This document shows, piece after piece, positions 49,064 through 62,299 of a stretch of DNA of 64,000 nucleotides. This stretch comes from Macrostomum hystrix. Taxonomy: Eukaryota; Platyhelminthes; Macrostomidae. The notes under the pieces were generated by a model. It saw only the letters and a program-made list of their open reading frames with translations, made no database searches and had not been told where the DNA came from. The stretch is from the NCBI GenBank assembly GCA_950097015.1, contig CATNEN010000038.1, positions 12,952,001-13,016,000 of the forward strand, written 5' to 3'. Every line of letters begins with the position of its first letter. Positions within the stretch are counted from its first letter, which is position 1. A program made the translations under genes and the position numbers.

Positions 49064-49894
49064 GCGAAGCGCATTATTCTGCAAATGAGTGAGCACTTCA
49101 GCAAGGTGCAGCAGGAGCGACTGAGTCGCATTGAGCCCAATCGAACAGAGGACCGGCTCTATGTTGAGCAGGACAAGGTTGGACTTATTGTTGGAGCCTC
49201 AGGCCAGACCATCCGCTGGGTGCAGCAGCTGTCTGACACACACATTGCAACGCCGCGGAAACAGGAATCGATCCCTGGCCTACCGTCGCCACAGACTCAC
49301 TTCACAATCTGCGGCACTCGCGAACGGGTTCGCTTTGCTAAGCAGCTGATCTGCGAGTACGTGAGCCTGCGATGCCAGGGACTCTGGCTGGATCCAGAAC
49401 TGGAATCTTCACCCGAGGCGTCCCAGCTTGTGCACGACTTCCACGCTCGACGACAGGCCGAGGACACACAGCGGCGTGGTTCCGCGCCGGCTGGTGTTAC
49501 CCTGACTTCGTTAAACCAGCTGTCTGGTGATGACCCAGCTGATGCCGCTCTGCCACAGTCCTTGGCCGAAGTCAAGCGCCTGTGGCAGGAGGGCGGCCCG
49601 CCACCAGCATCTACCGGCTGGGATGGAGTCCTCTTTGGTGGACTGCCGCCCACCTCGATGCCGCCGCCGCCTCTGCCGCTGATTGGAGACAGGCGCTACT
49701 CTGTTGACGCCCCCTCTGTGGCCCAGCACCATCGGCAGCAGCAGCAGCAGCAGCAACAACAGTCAGGCCAGCAGCAACAGCGGCAGTTTCTATACGGCCT
49801 GGATCTGGACGGGCTGGATCAACTGAGCAAGGGCAAGTCGTATAGCGATGATTTGGTAGTGCAGGCTAGCAGCGGCATTAACGGCTGGATGTAA
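49064..49894 (+). CDS. MEX-3-like protein, exon 3
   Basis: 276 aa. Finishes KH1 (AKRIILQMSEHFSKV), then KH2 from ~307: DRLYVEQDKVGLIVGASG, QTIRWVQQLSDTHIATP, and a final helix. KH2 carries an insertion (KQESIPGLPSP) not usual in the family. The C-terminus is Pro/Gln-rich with a poly-Gln tract (~49735-49765). There is no RING domain, so it resembles invertebrate MEX-3 rather than vertebrate MEX3A-D. Confidence 0.9.
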   Translation, partial: AKRIILQMSEHFSKVQQERLSRIEPNRTEDRLYVEQDKVGLIVGASGQTIRWVQQLSDTHIATPRKQESIPGLPSPQTHFTICGTRERVRFAKQLICEYVSLRCQGLWLDPELESSPEASQLVHDFHARRQAEDTQRRGSAPAGVTLTSLNQLSGDDPADAALPQSLAEVKRLWQEGGPPPASTGWDGVLFGGLPPTSMPPPPLPLIGDRRYSVDAPSVAQHHRQQQQQQQQQSGQQQQRQFLYGLDLDGLDQLSKGKSYSDDLVVQASSGINGWM

Positions 49895-52800
49895 AATGTG
49901 CGCGTACTAAAATGTACGAGTACTTTCTATAACAAACATTTTTAACGATTCGGTTCATTATCTTTATTGACCAATTTCGGTTTTTGCTTTTGTATCCCAG
50001 CACACACAGTGTTTTCTTGTGGTTCGACTTCATTGCTTTACTTAGATTTGTGCATTGTCTTTATTTATTGTGTTTTTTATTTTAGTCGACTAGTTGATGT
50101 ATTTAGTTGATAATCTAGCTACAGAAAAAGAAATATTTCTTGTAAACTATGCTGCGCTTTGACCCTAATTAAATCAAATCTCCCCTTTCTGACCCATAGG
50201 TTCACCTGCATAGTTGTCCTTCAAGTTCATATCATAGTTTTTACTAGCGTAAGCATGACACCTCATATTGATTGTTTATCTCATCTGTTTGATATTCATT
50301 TTAATTCCCTTAGTTCTTATTATACTTTCTAACCTTTGTTAATTGGGGATAGAGACCTCAATAGTTCTTATTTTTCATCCTCAGAGACTGCTTATTACCA
50401 ATAAGAACATTTCTGTGTTGAAGACCCCCGCTACCTTATTTCCATGTTTATTTCTTGCATCAGAGAGTATGGACTTCTTGTAGTCATGAAGATTTTTTGT
50501 CATCCTCTCTCTCTAGCCTGAGAAGCATATAGATCTTTGTGTACGTTGGTCAGATAATTTTTCGCATTATCCCAGTTCAGTTTTTCTTTTAAATTTTTAT
50601 TCGCACCCGGAACTTATTGATTGCGCCATCAGTAGAAATGCCTCTTCACGCGCCGAGATGCCTTGTTTGCACTGCCGCCGGCTATTTTTGTTTGTTTTTT
50701 CTTTCACAATTTTTACTGCTTTTGTTTTCTTCTTTGTACTAGATTTGGTTTTACCCGGATGTTTAAAAATATTAGAGCTGTTGATCTATCTATTTGTATA
50801 TTTATGTTAAATGCTGTGTTTTCGCGGCGGAATCGTCTTGCACATTGGCTTAGACTGCTGCTAATCGCCCTGTTCAGCTTGTTTTAGAGTGAGCACCTGA
50901 GGTGAGTGGCTATAGCACTAACTAATTTGAGTAAAGCGTGTTGCTGTTTATATCAGATTCAGGTTTCACCTTTTTGTTTTCTTCGTCATTGCTTTAAATA
51001 GTATATCCTAACCCTCTCTATGGCATTGCTGCACAGGTCATTTGTAATTCGCTCATCCACCATTCGCCTTCAATTGCTTGTACCTCAATCTTACCTGCAT
51101 TATTTTCATTAAAATTTTTTGCGATTTTTATTCTAGATATCACCGGATAGTCATCGAAAAGCGATCAATTCTAAACCACCACTTTTGGGTTCGCCTTACC
51201 CAGTACCCAAGTAAAAAAGAGTGGTAATCGCGCACTCTAAACCTAGGAGTAGCGACCCACAAGAACAGGAAATAATGATCCTCTTAATCCAGGTGTAATG
51301 ATCCACACTCTTCAGGATAGATTGTCTGCCCAAAAAACCTATAAACCTATAAACCTACCTATAAACAAAAAACAGTAATGCATCCACTGCAATTGAGTTG
51401 CTTCATAATGATTCTGATCCATGTTCCGGCATTGCTAGTTTTTCTCCTGCCGCTTTTGCTGCACATTGTAGGAGATCATATTCAGATCCCATTTTGTTCC
51501 GATTCATTACGCCAGTTTAATTTTGCTGCTATTAAAATTTGACTAGCTATGACTACATTTGAAGCAGTAATTATTGGCTACTGTTACACTATTGGACTGA
51601 GCAAGCAGCCTGTTAACGTCTGACATGCTGCAGCTAGGCCATTAATATTACGGATAAGGGGGAGCGAAAAGTTTTTTCTTCAATGAACTGTCAGTTTTGT
51701 GTTTTTAGAGTTTTTTTACTTTTCTTAGTAATCCTTTTGCAACTCTTGGGAGGCGTGTTCCTTGTAGATTTTCTTGCACAAGTTTCACATATTATATAAT
51801 AAAAATTTGAGCTAATACTATTTATTTTTTTTATATAAAGATCATACGAGCTAGAATATAGCCATCCCGCCTTTTGCTTTTTATTTTAATATAAATCTTC
51901 ATTTAAAGAGCGAAAATATTTGGCCGACTTGCCCAGCACCGCTTTGTTTTCTGGTCTGCCCTTAGCCCTGTTTATCAATTGACACTTTAGACAGCGGTAT
52001 TGTTTTTTCTCCGTGTAGTGTAGGCTGCCCCCATAATGCAGTTTTTATATTATAAATATGCATGGGGTCTAGCTGTCACACAGGGTTTCGTATAAACAAA
52101 ATATTTATCTTATTAACAGCAACAGTCTTTCCTTGTTTGCTCAAATAGTGCCCCCCCTGCCCTAATTGATAAGATTATTCAGTTCGGCTAATATGGCATC
52201 GCTCCCACCCTCCCATCCCATCGCTCCCATCAATTCTTTTCGCAGGTAACAGCTGAGCATTGAACTGAGGCTCTGATGAAGTCGGTGCATGGTTAACAGC
52301 TGTGGCACTGATAGTCGTGTGGTAACCGTGGTCAGATTTCAAAGTTCAATGTTATGCTTTATTCCGTTCAATTTAACATTTTAAAGTTTTCTGCAGCCAG
52401 TGATTAGGGATTGCACTTTACGTACACCCATTAATCCCAGGAAATCCCAATGCAGGCCTTATCTTTATCCCGGGAAATACTAAAATATTTAAATCCTGTG
52501 AAATTCTGATCTTTGAATCTTTAAAAAGGTTTGAATAACAAGAAAAAGTCACTTTTGAAATCCCGGGAATCTAGTGAAGGACTTTGCTGTGCCTACCACG
52601 GCTACCAGTGACGTTTTTTGCTTTTTCAAAAGATGATTTTATGGGTCGGTAAAACTTATTTTTTACTCGTAATTGAAGTCGGGAAAACATTTCATGAGCT
52701 TAGAGAAAGTGTGTGCCATGCCCTTTCTATTCAATATGCAAATGTGTTACTGTTCATACAATTACAACGTAACACATGCAAGGCATGTTAACATGAAAAA

Positions 52801-55800
52801 AATAAATTGCAAGTGGTCCAATTGAATTCCAACTTTGCGAGCCAAATTACTCATTCGTCATTGGTCATTAATAACAAAAAACACGAATTGAGTCACCTCT
52901 CACTCATAACTTAAACACGGTCCTTCTCTGTAACTCATGTAGACCTTAAGTGTATTTACTCATCAAACTGTGTACTCGTATTATGACTTTTTGCCTATGC
53001 TTAGTTTAGAAATTGACGGTTCAGCACTGACAAGGCACTACGACTGACTGTGTGTTCACATTCACTGTGACCGCTGGGAATCACAACATGTTTATCCTAC
53101 GATATCTTTAAGTATTTTTATCTAGTTTGCCTGCATTTTAATAAAACTTAATAGGTGTAGAAAAATATGCGTAAGTAATTTTGACAGTCAACCGGTGCAA
53201 TTACGACTTTTATATACTGATATACTAGGTCGGTTTTCGCTCAGTTCCTTTAGCTTGGGCACAAACGTGATAACGTGACGTAATCGTCAAGTCCCGGTGC
53301 ATTTCCAACTCATTGTGGCCACAAAATCCTGTCTTCACTGATTGCTAAGGCCCCATTCTATTCTTCAAGCTGTCTTTACCTTTCATAATCTAGTCTATAT
53401 ACTCTCTCTTGAAAACACTGTCGCTTGCACTTTTCTGCGTATTGGACCAGACTTGTTTTTCCCTGAGCTATTTTTAGCAATAGTCAGCGTCCCCTGTCCT
53501 TGTGCGCAGTTGTGCGGGGCCACAGTGTGCGCACAGCCGATATAGAACTGACTCAGTTCTCTCGCCTCTCTCTTCTGCCGCCCCTGGAAATGGAGAGGCT
53601 CCCATAAGCACGAAGCAGCGTAAACAGCGCCCACCCCAGCTCCCAAAACATTTTAGTTGAATAACACCGGGAAGCTTATGCCGATTCTAGGGCATTCAAT
53701 TTCCACAGCCCAATACCTCACACAGTTTCACTGAAGTTGCTTTGCTGGTCGAAGCCCATTCCAGTGCTTGGTAAATAGAATTTCTGCAATTTGATAAAAG
53801 TACACGTCCACAGCATAGTTATTAGACTTTTGGAGAGGCCAGAGAAGAATGTACAGAAGCTCTGAATGTATATTAGGCGGCCTGCAGGGTCAGTTATAGG
53901 GAAATTTAGATTATTAACAGCCTATATGAAGTTAAAGAAACTATTGAGGGCTTTCACATACTTGGGGCGGGACGGGAGTCGAGACTTTGCAAATTTAATA
54001 GTGCAGGAGTGAATCATAAGCAAAAGCAAGCGATGCATTTTCCTCTAACAATCAACAGAAAAGGCATGTTTAGGTAAATATTAGTTTTGACTCATCATTA
54101 ATCACAGGATCGGACTTAACCATTTTTACGGTTGACCTGTCCTAGACCAGGGGTCTATCGCATCATTCTTTCGAAATCCATTCTATAGGTATTGCTTTTC
54201 TCTCTTCTTTAATTCACTTGCTCCAGGTAAAATTCAAGAAATTAAGCGATGCAAATCGATTCGTCCTAATTTACAAAAAATTGTATTGTATTGTACAAAT
54301 ATATTGTATTTTCCAGTCTTGTGTTTTGCAACCTTTGTCGTTGAAACTTGAAAGTCTTGGAGTCTTGAATTTGTTATTCAAATACCGTGGCCAGGCCACC
54401 CACGCTTTCATGCAGAGGAATGACTTGTCATTGTCAGTATGGTCGCAGCAGCCATTTGTTGTACAGTCTAGCCTTAGTGTGTGCGTACGTATGTACACAG
54501 GCCAGCATGTGACCTGGGCTGAATTCTTTGCTGTGTGAAATGCCAACAACATGGCCTTCAGTGCAACTTCGTGTCTCGCATATACTGCATAAATAAGTAG
54601 TACGTAGGGCTCGCAGTTGTATTTTTTATATCTTATTGTTTTTCTCTCTCACGCCTGCATGATTTCTCAACAAATAAGCTAGCTCGATCACCGCATAACA
54701 ACGTGACGTTTTGGAGTTGTTGACGGCTCGTATGTTTCAGACACAAACGCTTGCAAAATGTGCTTCGAATCCGTATTCTGTTCAACAAGTTTGACCGCTC
54801 ATCAAGTTTGACCGTGAAAGTCATCTGTCTAAAATGCATCATCCTAAATCCAATAGAGTACAGATAGAACTTGCTCGACTTTCATACCTTGCACATTTTT
54901 TCATCTATATTTACATCGTGTCCACTTCAGTGTAAAACTCTTTTGTAAGCGTTTTATCATATAGTATTAGCTTAAGTACTAGCTTAAGTACTTAAGTATT
55001 TAGCTAAGTTTACAATTCCTGCAATTTGTAAAAATTAAGTAGAAAAACACATAAAAAGTACTAAGCCGCCGTGTTCGTCTTCCGATCTGCTTGCCTTCGC
55101 TAGGTCTTGTTGTTGTGTGGTGCTTGTTTTCCAGTCTGAGAGGTGGGTGTCACGTGTATTTCAATGATTTTGGACGAAAGTATAAAATTCGTGCAGGCCG
55201 CTTGTGCTAGAGTGTACTTATAGTAGAAAGGAAAAAATGTCTCGATAATGTATGTTTAGCGGCTAGAATTTTTTTATTAACTTAAGTGAGAACATTTTGA
55301 TATTACGAGCTAGATAATTGACTACTTTAAATCGGTTTCCATGCTGAGATAGTGCGATTTGAATTCGATTGATAATATTGCAATGACATTAACCTTTGAC
55401 CATGATTTCCCCGCTCAGCGTGAATCGCACAAGCGGTGCATATAAAGTACGAGCCGTAGCACTGTTTAGAATCCGATTGAGATGACTACGCTCTCATTAG
55501 GTACAGGTTCGTGAGTAACAGGTTCGTCTCTATCCTCAGCTTGGGTTCGATTAATAGACACCCAGATCGGTTGCCCAGATGCTAGCAGAACACCGCAGCA
55601 ATGGTTTTTCTGTGCGTCCGCATCTGCATGCGTCCACAAAAGCGGTAGAACCAAGATCCTCCAGGGACCACGATTCAAGATGCTCCTTTTTTCACCGGTG
55701 GGCAGGCTGCAGCTGCGCGGCGCTGTACCGAAGAGAGCGGCGTGCTGCTTCACACCATGCATCCTCCAACCGAACATTGAATAAGGAGATAGGGAAGGCC

Positions 55801-56312
55801 ACTCCTCCCTCAATACTCTTCTCCATAGTCATATATAATCTTTCTATTCCCTTCCTTAAGACCAAGGGCTTCCGACCAGATTGCGAAAAGTGAACTTTAG
55901 CTGCACAGGGTTATGGATCTTTTCGCTATGCTGAATTCGCTATTTTCGCTATACTTCGAGCGCACTTCGCTTTTTTTCTTTCTCTTCAACTATCCGTTTC
56001 CTCCCATCCGGTCATTGCCAAGTCGTGTCTCGGGTGGACTATCGCTGCTGTACTGTCGGAGGGCGGGAGTATCAAAGAGACATCTGCGCGGTCCAGTGAC
56101 AAATACTACACAGCAAAACGCAGCCAACCCAAGGTCTTCACGAGCCCGATTTGACCACGTTGCGAGCAGGAGAAGGGGTTGGTGCAACAGTATAGCCAAC
56201 CCTAATGTGGCGTCTCTAGGACGTTTGTAGATAAGCTAGTAATCTAAAAAATGAAATAGCTAAGCAGCTCCATACCAAAAATACTAGATTGACGGTGAGT
56301 TACTGTTCAAGC
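49895..56312. other. 6.4-kb intergenic region
   Basis: The first kilobase or so is probably the 3' UTR of the MEX-3-like gene (T-rich). The rest contains no coding region, RNA gene or clear repeat that I can support. Short open frames (for example 55579-55893) lack family features. Confidence 0.5.
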
Positions 56313-58965
56313 ATGGAGTGCGAAAAAACGGTCACTCTGGAGGACTTTCTGGTAGCAACAGGCATTTCGCCTGATGCTCTTACTGAAGCGACCAACGGTT
56401 GTCGACTTATACATGCCGCGGCCCTCATTAATGACTTGAACGCTCTCCGTCACCTACTAGATGCCGGAGCTGAGATTGGAGCTCGAACGAACTGCGGCGA
56501 CTCGGCATTGCATATTTGCGCCCGAAATGGCGGTCTCGGCGGCCTCCGACATCTCCTAGACCGCGGTGCCGAAATCAACGCTGTCAACCAAGCCAAAGAA
56601 ACTCCTCTCCATCAGGCTGTGGCAGCAGAACAACTAGACGCGATCCGCGAGCTTCTTAGTCGTGGCGCTGACAGCAACCTTGAGGACGCATACGGAGACC
56701 TTGCGCTTCATGTCGCTTGCTTTGCAGAGAACTGCCAAGCAGCTCGACTGCTGTTGGAAGCCGGGTCTGGCCTTATCAATTGGCAGAATGCTAGTGGCAA
56801 CTCGGCACTGCACATTGCCGCGCTACGCGAGAACGCAGAGCTTTTAGCACTGCTACTGCAACACGGCGCGAACTTTAGCCTCATGGATGCCAATGGAAAA
56901 ACGACCATCGACCTGCTCACGGAGACAGGCGACACATCTGGCATCGACAGTCTTGGCAGACAGATTATTCGTGAACTGCGCCGCTTCACCAATGCAGAGA
57001 GCATGGCTGAAATTTTTAGGTCACCAGAGGGCGCTGCTTATCTAGACCATTTGTTGTGCATCGACGGTCTTTGCAGCCCGGCCAAAGCTTTGCAGCAAAC
57101 TAGCGAGTTTAGTGCCACCACGCAGCTCGAAACCTTAGAGTCTGTAATCTCAAAGCGAAAAGTGGATATCGACCGTCTCATTAGCGAGCTCCACACCGCA
57201 TTTGATGCCGGGCATCGTACAGACCTCGAGGCTTCAGGTCTGCTTTCCAGAGCCGCCTGGAAGGTGGTGCAACATGTGCTTTTTCCACAGAATGACCGGC
57301 TGCTGCAGCGGTTGATCTCGAACCGCAGTTTGTGGTCAGCAATATCGCGCCACATAGAACTCACAATTGACCGTCTGTACGCCAAGGCACTACGAAAGAT
57401 GAAGACAGGAGTGCGAGAGCTGCTGCGTCGAAACTGTACCGAAGAGAGCGGGCAGAAAATAGACTTTGCAAAGCTAAACAAGTTTCTGGCCACTCTGACA
57501 ACCTACTGGTCTTTTAGTAAGCACACTATTATGTTTGACATTGACGACAAAAGCGATTCCTATTCCAGCAATTTTCACAAGCAACCGATGCGCGATCCGA
57601 TTCAGACACTCGTTATGTGGGCCATCCTCACCGGCCGGCTAAAAATAGTGCCGGCACTTCTTAGACAGGAAGAGTTTGACTTAGTACCCCTGGCCCTGCT
57701 CGCAACAACTGTGTTGCGTTCACTAAGTCATCGACGAGACATCGAGGACGTCTTCGTTGATAGGGCGGGCCGCATAGCTGACATTTGCGAGGGCATGGCG
57801 ATTCAAGTCATTAAGGAAGTGAAAGAAGTGGATAATTCACCTAATAATAGCCTCACTATCAGCTACGTAAGTTTACCATTACCTAACTATGCCGGCTACA
57901 ACATTCTGGACCTCTCAGCAAGAGGTTGTGCTAGAGAGTTTATTAAATTGGACATTGTGGAGCTAGCTACGGACAAGAATTGGTACGGCGATTTCTTCGA
58001 CTTCAGTAGCGTTATAATGCGCGAGCTCGTCATTATTTCCGGCTTTATACCACCGTTCATGCTGCTGCTGCCGCGCCTCATAAAGCGCTTCCGCCGCCCC
58101 GGAACTCGAAGCTTCCTAGAGACAGTTCTGAACGATCCCACGACTGCACACAGCGTAGCTGTCAAGGCAAAAGCATCTGAGTCGTTGGAGCAAGCACTAG
58201 AGCAAGTACAGCTTCTGCCTGTTTCTGGTACCGAAAACGCGCATTCTACTGATATCGATGATGTGCACCGGCCGCATAGACATAATGGACTGGCTGTTCG
58301 CACTGCAGACTATATGAAGGAGATGATCGTATTCTACACAACGCCCTGCGTCAAGTTTCGTTTGCACGCAATTTTTTACTTTGTCTTTGTGGGCCTACTC
58401 TCCTATATGATACTCCACGACTTCCAGGGTAAAGCAAGCAGCACGGAGATCTTCTGCTACTTCGCCCTGCTAGGCATCTTTGTTGAAGAGCTGCGCGAAA
58501 TGATTTCGGCTAGAGAGGAGGAGACGCTGCTAGTCTACATATCCGATGGGTGGAATGCCATTGACTTGGTTGCCTTAGCGTGCGGCTTCCTAGCCTTCAT
58601 AGCCAGGCAGTTCGGTCCAGCGTCACAGCTGCTCGTTTACGTCACTAGGCACGAAAAGGCACCACAGGATGTGAGCTACATATTCATCGTCATTACCACT
58701 CTTATCTTCTGGATTCGCATACTCTTTATCTCCATTGTTCTTGAGTCAGTGGGTGTCAAACTAAAGATGCTTTCTCTGATGATCAAGAAGGATTTTATTC
58801 CCTTTCTGTACATCCTATTCGTCATCATGCTGGGCTTTGGTATCGCTTTCCACGCGCTACTCTGGCCTAACGGTCAGTACATCGCTGGCAGCGGAAAAGC
58901 TGTGCAGCTGCCTGCTTACGAGATCCTCATCGAGATGTTTCACCGCACATTCTACACAATTGTTG
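56313..58965 (+). CDS. Ankyrin-TRPM-like cation channel, exon 1
   Basis: The spliced protein is 1112 aa. Start ATG 56313 (MECEKTVTLEDF); an in-frame ATG 24 nt upstream is possible. Residues ~30-215 form about five to six ankyrin repeats (GDSALHICARNGG, KETPLHQAVAA, GNSALHIAALREN). A helical linker (~215-660) follows. Membrane helices: S1 ~682-705, S2, S3 DGWNAIDLVALACGF, S4 IFWIRILF, S5 LYILFVIMLGFGIAF, then the pore helix IEMFHRTFYTIVG. The exon ends in phase 1 at GTAGGT within the pore. The membrane part is closest to TRPM channels, yet TRPMs have no ankyrin repeats but an MHR region. A plasma-membrane cation channel is inferred; gating unknown. Confidence 0.85.
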
Positions 58966-59214
58966 GTAGGTTAACTTATGTGTGTAATGGTTCATCTGAA
59001 TAAACTATACCTTTTTAAATGCTTTGTTCAGTTCGCTCGTAATCAAAAGATGGAATCGGATCTTTAGATTAAGAGTTTTCATTGCTGCGTATCCTCAGTC
59101 TAAGTGATACGAGTGGTAAGTGAACTATTTAGCCCTTTATGAGTCAAGGACTTGGGTGGTAGCATTTTTAGCACTACAAATAAGAATAATTATATTTAAA
59201 CTCCGCCCCTTTAG
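58966..59214. other. TRP channel intron
   Basis: 249-bp intron in the pore loop; GTAGGT donor, CTTTAG acceptor. No other feature. Confidence 0.85.
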
Positions 59215-59900
59215 GAGAGTATGGCCTTGACGACATGAAGAACGTGTGCAATAAGTATAAGAATGCAACCGAAGAAGATGGCGGATCCGATTTCTCGGAT
59301 GAAAAGAAGTGTGTAGACTCGCCGGGAAACGAACTGGTACCTTACGTACTCATGGTAGCCTACATAGTCATAGTTCAAGTCCTGCTGCTTAATGTCATTG
59401 TGGCCATGTTTAGCAAAACCATCGACATGGTGCACGCGGAATCAAAGTCATTGTGGCTGTTCGAGCGATATGACCTTAATCAGGAGTTTTTCAAGCGCTC
59501 TGCCCTACCAGCCCCGCTGAATATCCTTCTGGAGATTCGAAACCTCCTGTCATGGCTATTTGTCCGCATTGGCTGCTGTGGTCGCCGCCGAGGACGCCGC
59601 ACATTAATCGAGGTGCTGGAACAGAACCAGCACAATTTCGTATACTTGTTTTACCTGTTTTATCAGTCAGTGACGCTGCGAAAGCTGCGGCCAAAGCTAG
59701 ACGGGATCGGCCTAGAGCCGGAGGATTTCAGCCAGGAGGGCGCCGCACTGCATCAGCAGCTGGCTGAGGTGATTCGACGCCAGGAGGCGGCAGCCAACTG
59801 GCTGGACGACCAAAGCGAGGAGCTTCGGCAGCAGCGAGAGCTCCTAGAGCAGCTTGCTGCTGCGCTGCTGCAGCCTAAAAAGAAGTCAAGCGCTTTCTAG
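59215..59900 (+). CDS. Ankyrin-TRPM-like cation channel, exon 2
   Basis: The join gives a filter-like VGEYGLDDM with acidic residues, then a Cys pair (KNVC...KKC) in the pore-S6 turret as in TRPM, S6 MVAYIVIVQVLLLNVIVAMF, and a TRP-like region SLWLFERYDLNQEFFKRSAL + PAPL that matches TRPM (WKFQRY...LPPP). A C-terminal coiled coil (~residues 1050-1105: LHQQLAEVIRRQEAA, LRQQRELLEQLAAALL) could assemble tetramers. Stop at 59898-59900; AATAAA at 60263-60268. Confidence 0.88.
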
Positions 59901-61190
59901 ACCACCGATTTGACAAGTATCGGCGCTTTTTTGTAGCTCATATTTATATTTTGCACTAGCCCAAGCTAGTTTCCTTTTTATCGTTCTTCGTTTAGCTCTC
60001 TACGCGAATTAGTTCATTAATCAGTACGAATCGCCAAAGTTCTATTTTATTAGAAATCGAGCTTTTTGCCATGTTACTTGTGAAGCCGCAACATGGTAAC
60101 TAATATTTTGTCTATATCAATGGTATAATTTTTAATCACGCTCGCATATGAGTTTTGTAGCCCAAGTATAATGTAATAATTCGAATATGCGAACGAGTTT
60201 TAGATAGAATTTTGGCGACTAGAAATTTATATAAGAACTTTCTGATTAGTTTCGCATAAAAAAATAAATTAGGAAGCTTAAAACAAATTTTGCTTCATAT
60301 AAAAATTTTATTTGCTATTTATGATTTAAGATGCTTCTACTAAAAGCTCTTAGAAAACGTTAGAAATTATTTCAACTCTCATTTACTGTTACCTCCTATA
60401 TTATCCTTTAAAGATATTTAAAGTTATTAAAGTTATTAAAAGTTTAGACTTTTTAAACCCCCCGATGTCCTCGGATTTCCTTTCGATATAGTTAGCTTTA
60501 ATAAAGTCTCGCTTCTTAAAGACGGTACGAGCTTATTCTTGGATAAATAAAAGCTCGTACTGGAAACCATGACGCCAAATACAAGTGCATTGCTGAATAC
60601 AAGTGTATTGCTGGTACAATAATCATATCATATACTATTGGACAACTTGAACATCTTTTGTTGCTCTGCATTTTCAAATGCCTTAGAGATATAGTAGCTA
60701 AATCAGCTGCCACTCTGCCTTCGTAAGAATTGTACTAGCATACAGTTCAAGTTAGCGAATTCCTTTAAGACTGCTCTGAGTTAAACATTATTGAGGTGCC
60801 TGGACTCTGGTCATTGTCTGCTTGGACGATTTTCCGGTGGGTTTTCAACACAGCGACAGTGGCTTCAGTAATTAGAGACTTCTGACACAAAAAACCTATT
60901 CTTGAGAAAAACCTTGCTCATGAGAAATGAGCAAGTATGCATTATTTTATGCAATGTGCAAACATGTGTAGCATAATTTTATTTGATAAGTGGGCTTGAC
61001 TGTGCAGTCAATCGAGAACGTCAATTTTGTGCAATATTTATTAACCGGAAGAGACATTACACTTAGCACTTTATATAATATGTAATTGAATAGAAACTAA
61101 ATAGGTTTTGTTTCAGGTATGAGCCATAGCAACAATAAGGGGAATGAAGGCAATATGCAAAGGTAATAGGGGTTTAAACCGGCTGCCTAA
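59901..61190. other. Intergenic region
   Basis: 3' UTR of the channel to about 60290, then AT-rich spacer without recognised features. Confidence 0.5.
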
Positions 61191-61535
61191 TCAGTTTGTG
61201 CCTGAGCGGCTAAGGTGTCTTCTAGGCTGCTGGCTGTCTAAGCAGAAAGGGTTATGAGGCATGCAGTGTAGAGGCTTTGATTTCGTACATGCTGCAAATT
61301 GCATGAAGTATACATCTGCCACACGCCTTGCATTGAAACTTGGATTTAGATTCCCTGCGTGAATGCCAAATTGCCAAAATAATATACGTACAACAACCAT
61401 CGCCAAGGCGAAGAAAAGCGCCGGTACTAAAAAGATTAAGGCCTTCAGCTTCGAGTCTTCTAGACTTAGAATGTTCGCCACAATAACTTCGATCGTCCTG
61501 AGATTTCGAGCTGCCTCCTGCAGGTTTCGCTTTGC
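61191..61535 (-). CDS. Unrecognised membrane protein, last exon
   Basis: Acceptor GTCAACAG before 61535 (minus strand), phase 0. Reads an amphipathic helix (AKRNLQEAARNLRTIEVIVA), then a single transmembrane helix LKALIFLVPALFFALAMVVV and a Cys/His/Arg-rich cytoplasmic tail, ending at 61191. The competing frame through this region encodes no membrane helix, so I prefer this one. Confidence 0.5.
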   Translation of the reverse strand, partial: AKRNLQEAARNLRTIEVIVANILSLEDSKLKALIFLVPALFFALAMVVVRILFWQFGIHAGNLNPSFNARRVADVYFMQFAACTKSKPLHCMPHNPFCLDSQQPRRHLSRSGTN

Positions 61536-61599
61536 CTGTTGACGATGGGATCGCTGCAGTCGTGGGTGAATTTAAGATAGTTGAGAGCGCTGTTGCTGG

Positions 61600-61939
61600 A
61601 GCTTTAGAAGCAGAAGTAGTAGCAATAGAAGTTCTGGTTGTAACAGTCGATGTTGTTGCTACAGTTGTCGTTTGAGGCTCCATCTGAATGGCGCAGACAA
61701 ACTGAGCGCTCGTGGCGGTTGTGTCGACCTCTTGAAGACCAACAAAGGCGCGTGTAGTTGAATCGCGAACTACCGCGATGCCCCATTTGGACTCCGTGAC
61801 CTTCTGCTGAAAGTAGCCATCCACCAGGCTCATGTTCTTCACCTGCAGCTTGGGACCGGTGCTGGAGTTGAAGCGGTACTGTGGCTCTTCGTATGCAACT
61901 ACGCATGGCGAGCAGTAAAGCTTCAGCGTTGAGAACACG
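61600..61939 (-). CDS. Unrecognised membrane protein, ectodomain exon
   Basis: Starts at a TTTGACAG acceptor (exon from 61939, phase 2). Reads VFSTLKLYCSPCVVAYEEPQ, then N-glycosylation sites (RFNSST, KNMS), then a Thr/Ser-rich stalk (TTTVATTSTVTTRTS). The donor is not fixed; GTAGCA near 61660 in phase 0 is possible. It looks extracellular. I do not recognise the family. Confidence 0.5.
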
Positions 61940-62049
61940 CTGTCAAATGAGAATAGTCGAGCCGTGTCAAGTTTCCCCTAAATATTGCTTCCATCGCTAC
62001 AGCAAATTCTGAGTTAATTTTGTGAGTCAAAATGATCAAAAATATCTTT

Positions 62050-62205
62050 CCACGCTCACTTGTTATATGCCTCAATAGAGCCGTTGGCGCTCAAATCTAT
62101 AGGCGTCTCGCCCGTTTGACTGCTGCACCAGGCCACCTCAAGGTAAGGCCCAGCCGTGGCGTTGATCACGCGAAAGCAGAAATTCTTTCTGTTGACTCTG
62201 CTGGA
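62050..62205 (-). CDS. Unrecognised membrane protein, middle exon
   Basis: Frame reading NRKNFCFRVINATAGPYLEV then AWCSSQTGETPIDLSANGS, ending phase 2 at GTGAGC, which joins correctly to 61939. The 5' boundary is not resolved: the best acceptor at 62206 does not fit the phase of the upstream exon. Confidence 0.4.
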
Positions 62206-62299
62206 GCTGTACATCGATGTACAAATCGGTGACAAGTCTGATTACAGCAGCTTGAGGCCGCACTGGGCCAGGTGCACATGCAGATAGGCATAACCTTAC

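Noticed and set aside
55466-55893. Open frames of 104-115 codons
   Set aside because: No recognisable domain, skewed composition, overlapping on both strands; probably chance.
61977-61980. Acceptor at TAG-GGG for the ectodomain exon of the minus-strand membrane protein
   Set aside because: Joining there puts the upstream exon out of frame; the acceptor at 61940 fits phase 2.
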